The notes below the pieces were generated by a model. The model was not told the origin of the DNA. It made no database searches and saw only the letters and a program-made list of their open reading frames with translations. 64,000 nt of DNA from the NCBI GenBank assembly GCA_002633025.1, contig NMRB01002780.1:25258-89257 (forward strand). The letters are read 5' to 3'. Below, in pieces: positions 12,542 to 24,500 of the stretch (positions are counted from its first letter, which is position 1; the number at the start of each line of letters is the position of its first letter). A program made the position numbers and the translations under genes. This stretch comes from Notospermus geniculatus (lineage: Eukaryota > Nemertea > Pilidiophora > Heteronemertea > Lineidae).

Positions 12542-15500
12542 CTGAAACAAATCGATTTAACAAATGAATCAACGTTTGTTTACAATCCTTTCTAACTTGT
12601 TAAGGCTGAAGGGGCTGTTGTCAGTTCCAATGGTGTCTTTATTAGAGAGGGGCAATCTGAACCTCTCTTATCAGGGCACCTTTCAATTAAGCACAGCTGT
12701 TAGCAGGTCACCTTTCAATTAAGCACAGCTGTTATCAGGTCACCTTTCAATTAAGCACAGCTGTTATCAGGGCACCTTTCAATTAAGCACAGCTGTTATC
12801 AGGTCACCTTTCAATTAAGCACAGCTGTTGTAAGTTTCAAAGGTGTCCTGATTAGAGCGGGTCAACTCTTACCTCTTTCTGATCCGGTTTGCAGCCGTCT
12901 GGGCATCCATTGATCAAATCATTGTAAGCGAATTTCTTCACATCATAGAAGCCTTCATCTGACGAACCATTCAACACCTCATTCTGAAAGTTAAAGTATG
13001 GTAATAATAATGGGTTTTTAAGGTGAAAGACACAGCTTCCTACTGGACTCCAACCCATTCTGAAAGTTAGACATTTATTCACAGTTATTATATGTAATCC
13101 GTCACAGCAAACCCGTCTTAAGTCACACAAGATATGAACCAGGATGAACCAAAATAACTCAGGAGAGAAAGGAAGAAATGTAATCAATCCATTTTACAAA
13201 AGACAGATGACTTGGTGGAGGAGGTTTAAGGGCCCTCCACTGATTCTGCGACAGCGGTCACCAGATTATAACATGAATGACACACTTCCTATCAACAGTT
13301 AATTGATCAATTATCTTACAGCATTAACTTCCGTCACTCCGACTTTCATCTGACCAAATTCTTCTTTTAGTTCTTCGTAAGTTTTGCCACCCTGGAAATG
13401 GAAAGAAACTAGTGAAGCAATGTACGGTAGGACAAAATCACACCACATCTGACCATCAGTGGTCTGATCAGGTGTTGACATAATTCTCATGTTTATTACT
13501 GTACTCACACTCCATAAGGCAGCATCCCAGGTTGGAAAGAATCCCGTGAATGTGGGTGGTTCGAACCCTTGTTTCACTGTACTGAATGAGACATCATCTA
13601 CTGATCGGCCGGCAGGGTGGCTCTGGACGTATTCCTGAAAGGAAAAGAATCTTCTGATATTCATCCAGAGATGAGATGAGCAAGTCAATCCAATATTAAA
13701 TCTTAAGCCTGGTATCCACGGGAACCAGCTTGAACAGCCAAACTCACTTTCAACCCCAGTTTCTCCACAAACCTTCCTAGGGAAATCCGTCACCCCTTGA
13801 GAAAACCTGGGGATGCCCATGCTTTTCAGGAGAGATCTGAACTGAGACTCTGAATTGGAAGTCATGTGACAAGTGATGAGAGATGAGAGAACTCACCACG
13901 GCAACCTCCGCCGACCTCTTCCTCTCTTCCTGATTGGCGCCATCACCGATCCAGATGAAAAGTTGGTCCCAGGTATCGAGGATCATCACGTCTTCTGGAA
14001 CCAAATCATCCTGAAATGAACAAGGTGTTTTATGATATAAATAAGGTGAACTTACAAGCCGACCCCTAACATAACATGGGCAGCCTTTATCTACTGCCTG
14101 AGGAAGACCCCGGTTGGGGTCGAAAATTTGCGAAATTCAGAGACGACCCTTCAAACAGGAGGTAGAGGAAGGTATTTCCTTGTTTGGTAACCATCACATG
14201 CTTCAAGGAGGAGAGGATTATAACTGGATTTGTGCCCGACTTACTTGAATGAAATCTGGGATCCGTTCAACAGAGAAATACCCCTTGGCGTTGGAGCAGT
14301 GGTAAAGAACAGCAGGATGATCTGGTGTCTCTTCTTGGAGTCTCTTATCGCTGGCGTACGGTTCACGGCCACCGATAGCACTCCAGAAATCTTCAGACTC
14401 GTGACCTTCCAGGTTGATCGCTGGTGATCTGAAAATGATATTTAATCCATCAGCCGGTTGTTCGGAGTAATGTGGCCCAGAATCTCAGACCCCTCGTAAG
14501 CAAGGTTCAAAAGGGACTCGAGGAGAAGAGGGTTTGATACAATGGCATGGATATTGTTTTATTTCCATACAGCAGCAGCTTATGTCCACTGTCTCAACAG
14601 TAACTCATTCTCTTTCTATAAAGAACTGAGTAAACCAACATTTGTGACCCCGGCACAACAAAATGAGTCGGNGGGGGGGGGGGGGCGTATAGATTTTACC
14701 TGGAAGTCAGACAGGAAGCAGCACTCTTGGCCATTTCTCTTTCATCTCCAGTACAACCCTGGTAAGAGAAAATGTGACGATGAGCTACGTTCGTCTTTCT
14801 GGTCTTCCGCAGTATTCAGCAAATGACCATTCAACATGTTTCATCTTTCATAGATTCATCATGAGGAAAATGTATACCTGTCCCAACGGTCTCTTTATTA
14901 CAGAGATACCAATATGAAGGTCCCTCGGACGTCCTAAATAGGGAGGTACCACTGTATGAAGGTCCTACTGTGTCCTAAATAGGGGGGTACCACTGTACAA
15001 AGGTCCCTACTGTGTCCTCAATAGGGAGGTGTGACTGTCATCAGTTGACTCACCTTTCCAGACCAAATGTAGAGTGCAATCTTTGTCTTGAGGATAAACA
15101 CATCATTGGAGTTGAGAGAGGCTGCTCGCAGTGGAACCTGATGAAGAAATAGTGAATCAGAATAACATAAGACATCACTCAGGTTGTCCTCAGCCACCTT
15201 TATCATTCACAGGTAAATGTATGGTTGATTGAACAGCCATACTCTACACTAACTGTGTGCTGGTTTGTACATGATAGAGCTATTACTTCATTTCACCACA
15301 TTCCCTCTGATCTTGTCCTTTTTGAAGGATCATGATTGACCTGAATCCTGTCATTTCATCTTCCCAGTCACATCCCCTGCTATTGTCAACAATATGTTTG
15401 TACCTGTACAGCCTTGGTGTTGAGTTTATGTGTCCCATGGACTCGGAGTAAATAGGACTCGCCAATATCCTGGTCTTTCTCCTCCTTACTCCAACCAGCT

Positions 15501-18500
15501 TTGCCACCCTTAAAAACAAAATTAAAAACTTTATATTTGGGAACAGGGAATTAGCAGTGAATTCTATTCAGAACCACAGTAGTGGATGCTTCAAGTCTTT
15601 TTGGTAGCAATCAGAAACTCCAAGGTGTAAACACCACGGGGTCTTATCATGAGAAGTTAGCATCAGTAACATGAAGAACAGATTTGTGCTGGAGAGTTGT
15701 CGTAATAACAAGATACTTACATCAAAAATGATAATTTTAGACTCAAATATGGCAAGGAAATGAGGTGGTTCTCGGCCTTGGACGACACGGACCTGAAATA
15801 GAAAGAGAACGTGAACTGGAGGACGACGACTTCCTTGACTTACATTACCCCGACGAGTGACTCAATGACTGAACAGGGCCTAGACGACAACTTCCGTGAC
15901 TTACTTGGACAGGTTCACCCCCATAGGCATCATCAAGTTCGACAGTGAGTAGGGCTGCTGCCCCTTGTTCATCTTGGGTCGACTTGCGTCCCTGAAAGAG
16001 ATAGATAAACTGGAAACATGGTCTGTTGTAAGAGGTATTCATCTTGTGAATGTAAGCTCGAGGCAATGAAAACAGAAAACGTCATCAAAGCAACACTACC
16101 CTAACCTCTAACTGAAAGCTAGAAACTTCAATCATCGGCCATCTGGTGTTGAAACTTCTTCACATATGATGATGTTCTGGTGCACCAGTGTGGCGACGTC
16201 CTCCCTGACAACACTCACCAGCCAATAGTAAATGATATGACGATCTTTGTTGTTGACTTTGTACGTGTACAGAATGATGTAACAATCCCCAGCAAAGAAC
16301 TGGCCAAACATCTTCTTATCAAGTGGAACTTTCTGGAAGTTTTCAACCCGCCAGATCTGGAAAATAGAAAATCATTCTCCTCTGAACTGCCATCCATGAC
16401 AAGGCTTGCATGCAGACACAATGGGTGATATGAATAAAATCTAGCGAATGCTTTTACTTCAGATTTGTACAGGATACCGTAGTGCATTTGTACTGCAAAT
16501 TCCAAGTAAAAGCATTTGCTAGTCTTTATTCATATGACCCAGTGAAGGTCATAGTTCTCATTCCGTACGAACCAGAGGAGGACATCCCCCAAAGAGACAA
16601 ACACAAGAAAGGCAGAATGTCTTGTTAAGCAAGGTTCATTGGCGCACAGATCCGGTCCGTTTTCAGTCTGTTTGCCCCTAGTTTTCCGGATACGACAACG
16701 CAAAAGTCCATTTGATCTATTTTTACGGACTAGAATCGGACAAAATCCGCGTGCCAATGAACCCTGCTTTAGACTATACCTGGACGCTTCCAGAACCATC
16801 GTCCACCATCTTGAATTCACACGCCAGTGCTGGATTTTCATGCATCTCCGCCACATCAAACTTCATCTGAACGCTGCGGGCTGGAAGGAAATGAGATATC
16901 AGCATCTTGTGACATCATATTAGCCGTTAAACTCTACTTTAAGATGGAAGGCCCACACCAAATACTGTAGCTTTTCAGTCTAGGAATCAAAACATACATG
17001 AGATGTACTGGTACCGGTACTTGTCATTTGGATGGATAGTCCATTCAACAGCAATTTGGTCATTACAGTACCTTTGAGACTGGCAGAATTAGAGAAGGGA
17101 GCAAGGGACAGAATGAGAGCATGGCGGGTTTGTAAGCAAATGACATGACGATGAACAAGAAGTCAACTTCCAGAATCTTGCAAATTTTTGACCCAAACCG
17201 GGGTCTTCTTCAATCAGGCTGGCACTTTCAGTTCTGGTAGCTGGACTTGAAAGTGCCAGCCTGAAGAAGACCCTGGTTTGGTTCGAAAATTTGCTAAGAT
17301 TCTGGAAATTGACTTCCTGTTGATCATCATTTTGTGTGTCAATTTTTGTGCTTTCTCTTTCTTTGGATAAGCAAATGACATGAATATAGTAAAGAAATGG
17401 CATGAGAATGTGGGTGGAAGATAGAGAGATCTGCTGTATAAGACCTGTGGAGACCTCTGGTGGAAAGAAAAGTAAATGTTAAGATCACAGTAGAATATAA
17501 AATCACTTGAGTATACTTACTATCAGCTGTAGAGATGAAAACGGTGCAGAGGTTGAATTATACGCCGACACCAAGAGTTAGAGACCACGCCAAGCAAACA
17601 AAGATGAAACAAAAGAAAAACATCAAGTAACGAGGACGACAATAAGCAAATCACTACTTACACTGGAGGGGGCCCCACTTACACGTAGTAACGTATGTTG
17701 TGTTACAATCAGAGATATCTTGCCAACTTGGCATCCCTTTACGCCTTATTCAAGAATATCGAGTAGGCTTATTCGGACCTGTCTTTTTGGGCTTATTCAA
17801 GCCAATCTTTACGGCCTTATTCTGGCCTGTCTTCTTATTCAGACCTATCGTTTAGGCCTTATTCAGGCCTATAAATACTGCAGCAAGGTCTAATCTCATC
17901 AAAGCATCATGCCAACTTTCTACTCTGTGCAAGTCAAGTGGCTCCCCCAACAGTGAAACGAGGGTTGTACCAGGGATACTGACCCAGCTGAAGGGATCAA
18001 CTTGAGCCCGAGTCTCCCTGACAAAGCCCAGGTTTTGTAGACAGTGTGACCAGTAAAAACCGATGCAAGTGTAGCAGAGAAAAGAGTAACATGGCAAGCA
18101 ATGATTAAACTCTGTCTTATTCTATATCAGCAAGTAATCCAGTGTTGGTTGAACATGTTTGAACGATACCTTAGATCAGTGCACAAAGAGAAAGCAGCCA
18201 CAATAGACCGTTCTCAAATTGACGTAAACGACAAAGATCTGCACACTTCCGTCGAAATCTCAACCATAACCTCGGTCTGAAACTGAATGATGTGACACAG
18301 ACAACCCCACAAAAGTGACTTCGATGACAATGCGTCAGAGTCGGCCATAGCTGAATCATGGATTGTGTCACGTCTCCCACTTTCAGATCGAGGTTCTGGT
18401 TGAGATTTCGGCAGAAGTGCGCAGATCTGCAAATTCGAGAATCGTCTATTGAGATAAAATACCACCACATACTGAGACTTGTGTTAGCTGCTCAACATCT

Positions 18501-21500
18501 CATACAAAACATTGATAATACACAACATTGGCTGCACATAAAGGGGACAGAGTGCCATCTATCGGTTTCATCAATCGCGTTTCTCAGTGACCAACCATGT
18601 TCCTTGGTGACCAACCATGTTCCTTGGTGACCAACCATGTTCCTTGGTGACCAACCATGTTCCTTGGTGACCAACCATGTTCCTTGGTGATCAACCACAT
18701 TCCTTGGTGATCAACCACGTGCACAGTGCTAACATCAAACAACAAATAATACACATTCATGCACATTCACAGCAAAACACAACATAATAAAGCTATTGTT
18801 TCTCACCAATTCGTCCAGTTGTGTGAGTCTTGCCACTGTATTTAGGCTTCGGCCAGTTCTTAAACAACATCTTGAACTCGGAGAGTTCACCATTCTCAAC
18901 CACACGGGTGATCGCTGTGCTCGCACTGTAACCTTTCTTCTTGGCAAAGTTCTGGAATACATTCAATGAAATTCAATGTCGGAATGAGGAAATAATAGAA
19001 CACTGCGATAAGATTCAACCTGCACTAACGCTGAAGGGGTGAATGTCATCCGCTCTGAATCCTAACCCCTGGCCCCTCTCCCACAACCCTTGATACCTGG
19101 CCTCCTACACCTGACCCCTAAAGCCTAATCCTTATCCTAACTGTAACCCCTGACACTTGCATTGAACCCCTTGCAGCTACTATATGGCAAGGCTTAACCC
19201 GCCGGCCATGGAGGATTTCCTTTATGGCCTAGTGGTTGGTGCATTGGCCTCGGAGCTAGAAGTTAAGCAACGTAAAGTGCGATCACTACGTGGATGGGAT
19301 GACCGGTGCGTATAATTCAACACTTACAGGCAGCCGCTAGACACTGGGTACCCTGTTCCATAGGATTAGATGACAATTACACCTTTTACTGTACTTACCA
19401 TTGCATTCTTCATGGACTCACGCCTCTCTGTCTTCGATGCACCTTTACCAACCCAGACCCAGACGCCAGCTTCTGAGTTATCAACAATAAACACATCCTG
19501 AAAGAGACAATCCAAGTTACCATGGAGATACTGTCACTGAGAAACCTACCAATGACTGCCACCAGATGGCAGGGCGAATATCACCAAAGGCCCAAAAGAT
19601 GAGGAAGAACCCAAATATTTAATCAGGGCAATCAAAATGGAAGAATTCAACAGTCAGAGTTTCCCTTGCAAGTCCTCTGACTGCATTCCAGGCTCTGGTT
19701 CAGGGGCTGTCGGTGACCCGCACAGAAAACGTGCAGGATCACCGTCAGGTCGGGTCAGTTGAACAAGATATCAGCTCATTTCTTACAAACATAATACTGT
19801 TATTACTTCCCATCAACCAGTTGATTGAGATTACTTTGTGACCAATCAAATACCCCATTGATGTGAGCACCAGGTACAAGATCACACAGGGGTGAGCACC
19901 GGGTACAAGATCCCACAGGTGTGAGCACCGGGTACAAGATCACACTGGGGTGAGCACCGGGTACAAGATCACACTGGGGTGAGCACCGGGTACAAGATCC
20001 CACTGGGGTGAGCACTGGGTACAAGATCCCACAGGGGTAAGCACCGGGTACAAGATCACAGTGGTGTGAGCACAGGGTACAAGATCACAGTGGTGTGAGC
20101 ACCAGGTACAAGATCCCACTGGGGCAAGCACCAGGTACCAAGGTATCATATACCATGAAACATCACCTTCAACAGGAGTTAGGAGAACTTTAGCTTTTGT
20201 TAAAGCGGGAAAGGTGTCAAATAAGATACGTCGGTGATCGGATGATTAAAGGTCCGGGATCCAGTTATGGTGGACAGTCAAAGCCAATGAAGAAGAACAT
20301 GCAACAAGACTCGTTTTGTTTATGGGGGGTCTCTAGTCCTTATACAACAGGGAGAGGCAATGTTGTGCACTGGTGTTCCAAATATCTGACTTCAAGATTC
20401 TGTTCTGGGTTGAAGAGTGAGGATCTGTCAGAATGGTCAGAGACCTAGTATGTGTCTGTGTTTATGGTAAGTGTCAGTGTAAAACACCAACTACACGTAC
20501 TGGTAACTACAAGAGCGTTTTGGTGATCATCAACGTCCCTGGAAACCCAACCCCAACATGTTGCTGTATCAGCTTTGAATGAAAATCACTGCCCAACTGT
20601 CAGCTTTTCAGAGTACGTGTGTGTGTGGGGGGGGGGGGGTAGGGGTCCTTCAGATGTAGATCTTTAGTCAGCATGTTTACCGGTATATAACATACGCTGT
20701 ACATGAACTCAATGATTGTATGTGGGTTTAGTAAAGTGCACAAAATTAACCACTGATTTGACATCTAATATTGTGTGTGACAGAACAGAACATAAGAACA
20801 GATAAGTGTCAGATAAGTAGGGTGGAGAAAGTGATGATATTCGGCCAAGATGTGACACTGATGCCCTCTTTTGCCACCATTGGGAGTTTTATAGAGTGAA
20901 GTGCAAGTCTGGGTCAAGTCTCAGATGAGCACAAAGTTGACAAAGTGTCGAACTCTGCCGTGAAAGAGAGAGAATGGTTAGGATAGGCAATCCCCTCCAA
21001 ACAGCTGGGATATGGAGATCAGCGCCTATAATCACAAAACCTTGCTAGCTTTAGTTGGTTGCTAGTTGTGTACACTGGCCTGTACGAACTGGGTACTTTA
21101 GCAAGTAACCTAAGCCTAGCAAGGTTTTAAGAATATGGGCCAAGAGTGACAAAAAGAGAATTAGTCCCAAATGGCTCCAGAAATTTCAATTTCTTAACTG
21201 CAACAAAAACTGGATGAAGTTTGTTATGGGTGAGAAATCCTTTCCCTGAATGTGCCTTAAACTCATTGACTAACACCACCACTTACCGTACTGCCTGTTT
21301 TGGGCTGGTTATTACGGGGGAAGACAAGGAAGAAAACAACTAAAATCACTTGCATTATTCGTTCTTCAAAACACAGCAACAATTTCAAGTTTGTCGTAGA
21401 AAGCCCAGCATGCTATGGTTCAAATTGTCCTGTAGTTCTCTCACACTGCATAGGCCTACATGAAAAACATCACAAAGACGTTTGGCACCAGTTCCACAAG

Positions 21501-24500
21501 GCAACCAGGATCCTGGGCCAAGGTACCGGTACTGATATTCTTTAGTTGGGTTAGGTCTGAGTAAGTCCATGATGTCACACGAAGTCCTCACGTCACACCA
21601 AATCCATGCTGTCACACACCAAGTCCATGATGATGATGATGTCACACCAAGTCAACGATGTCATGCCAAGTCCACGATGTCACGCCAAGTCCACGACGTC
21701 ACACCAAGTCCACGATGTCACACCAAGTCCATGATGTCACGCCAAGTCCATGATGTCACNNNNNNNNNNNNNNNNNNNNNNNNNNNNNNNNNNNNNNNNN
21801 NNNNNNNNNNNNNNNNNNNNNNNNNNNNNNNNNNNNNNNNNNNNNNNNNNNNNNNNNNNNNNNNNNNNNNNNNNNNNNNNNNNNNNNNNNNNNNNNNNNN
21901 NNNNNNNNNNNNNNNNNNNNNNNNNNNNNNNNNNNNNNNNNNNNNNNNNNNNNNNNNNNNNNNNNNNNNNNNNNNNNNNNNNNNNNNNNNNNNNNNNNNN
22001 NNNNNNNNNNNNNNNNNNNNNNNNNNNNNNNNNNNNNNNNNNNNNNNNNNNNNNNNNNNNNNNNNNNNNNNNNNNNNNNNNNNNNNNNNNNNNNNNNNNN
22101 NNNNNNNNNNNNNNNNNNNNNNNNNNNNNNNNNNNNNNNNNNNNNNNNNNNNNNNNNNNNNNNNNNNNNNNNNNNNNNNNNNNNNNNNNNNNNNNNNNNN
22201 NNNNNNNNNNNNNNNNNNNNNNNNNNNNNNNNNNNNNNNNNNNNNNNNNNNNNNNNNNNNNNNNNNNNNNNNNNNNNNNNNNNNNNNNNNNNNNNNNNNN
22301 NNNNNNNNNNNNNNNNNNNNNNNNNNNNNNNNNNNNNNNNNNNNNNNNNNNNNNNNNNNNNNNNNNNNNNNNNNNNNNNNNNNNNNNNNNNNNNNNNNNN
22401 NNNNNNNNNNNNNNNNNNNNNNNNNNNNNNTCCTCTAAGTACCAACCTGTAGAGTTTAATCTGACTGGTCATCTTGTGTTCATACTTCTCACCCTCCCTC
22501 TACCCTCCTCTAAGTACCAACCTGTAGAGCTTAATCTGGCTGGTCATCTTGTGTTCATACTTCTCATCCTCGCCAACTTCTGATGCTGACTTCACTCGTC
22601 TTTTCGACAATGGAAGATACTGCTCAAACAGCTGCAATCAAATACAAAACAAGTTAATTCTCTCTACTCTGTAAACAAACACTGCTCGATTCACAAAATC
22701 CCCCATGGGTAGGAGAACAATTGAACAATCAAGAAGTCCTCTTAGCCAACAGTCCCACACCAAAGAGAATTCCACAGCACCTGTTTTTCATCATCAGTCA
22801 TCTCCTCTTCACGTCCGCTTTCCACGACAACAGGACACGCCTGCTGGCCTCGATCATCCCTCAACTTCCTCGCAAAGTCCATCGCCTGAAACACGACGCA
22901 CAGACACTAAAATAGTTTACTACGCTCAACACCAGCCATTCAGACCAGCTTCCAACCTCCAGAGCTAGTGGAAAACTGATGAGATAGGCCTAGGTACTTC
23001 ACATGCAGAACCTAGTGGGGACAGTACTCTGATTTGGGCACCAGACAGAGTGGGGACAGTACTCTGATTTGGGCACCAGACAGAGTGGGGACAGTACTCT
23101 GATTTGGGCACCAGAAATAGTGGGGCAACACACTAATTAGGGCAGCAGACAATAGTTAGAACAAGCAGCAATTTTCCAAGGCCTATCTCATCAATTTTCT
23201 AGGAGCCCTGACAGCTGAGTGGTTATCACGTCCACTCAGGAAGCGGCAGGTCCTGGGTTCGAATCCAGCACGGGCCTATGGGATTTCATTCCAAGCTCTA
23301 CACATCCGTCACAAGGGACAGTATGCTGTGGTGCCTTGTACCTTTGTTCCTTTGCAAGGGCAAGTGAAACACCCCATCCAAGTGAGGAACATGAGTCTTC
23401 CATACTTACCAGGGGGCAATAATGCTATGACTTCTGCCCTGACGGAATAAATCAAAACACAAATACAGCTGTGAAGACAGACTGAGAAATTCATTCCAAC
23501 TTGACTTGCTACAAACCTTGATAGTTTCTGATCTACTAGAGTCTTTTCCCTTCCACACAAAGATTAACTTTCCAAGATCAACGACGAAGGAATCACCATC
23601 ATTGAACGACGCCCATTCTATCGCCATCTGTGTACACCGAGGATACCTCTTGCCTTTCACCCGATATAAACGTGGCTCAAATTTCTCAGAGTCAACGTGA
23701 CGGAATCCAGACGCACAGCCGCCATCTTTGTACCTGAGGAAAAGGAGGAGAGAATGTTGTACGACTTGTCATCAATGACCGATATTTGAAGGTCAAAGTG
23801 TAGGTCAAAGTCAAGGTCAAAGTGGGATAGTTTGAAACCAGTGCTCATCACCATGAGGTTGTGGGTGTGATTTCTTGTCCCGACTCATTCTTCAAGGGAC
23901 AGAATTGAGAAAGTAAAATCTTCCAAGACTGTATAAGTATGATATTCAAATGGTATTCAAATGGTGGTGTTGTTATGGACTTTACCGTAATCCATTCCTG
24001 AAGTAGGACAGAAATCGTGGCGATTCAGAATTCTGTACTTCTCTTGACTGCGTTGCAGCACCACCAACATAATCATCACATTCGACGGCTTTGAATGCGG
24101 CGACACCAGCCTCATCCTGAAATCAAAGGGAGACGAGTTGTATCAAGATCTAGGCCAAGGTTTCTCAGTTCAAGAACTACAGAAAACGAGATCTTTAAGG
24201 TCTGGGGCGACCACACAGAAAGTCAGATAGTGCTTCTGACCCGTATCGTTTGTTAGGTTTAAAGCACCACGGTATTGCCACTTTCTGTTGACAGCCGGCG
24301 CCACCGGTACCCGTTCTCCAATACTGTAGTTAAGCCTTTCGCCCCAGTGTTGGAGAATGTATGATTACACTACAATGCACTTAGTAGCATGCGTAGTTTA
24401 CCAAGTCGTCAATAGAGGTCTCCCTTAACGCGGGTAGGTGTAACAAGGGTAGGTGCAATGCAAGATTGGGAAGCAATACTGTGGTCCTTTAATGGGAAAG

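Noticed and set aside
13777-14004. Minus-strand open frame running past the villin exon 13897-14010 into the intron
   Set aside because: The frame beyond the GTG|GTGAGT donor is intron read-through. The villin homology stops at the donor and resumes in the next exon.
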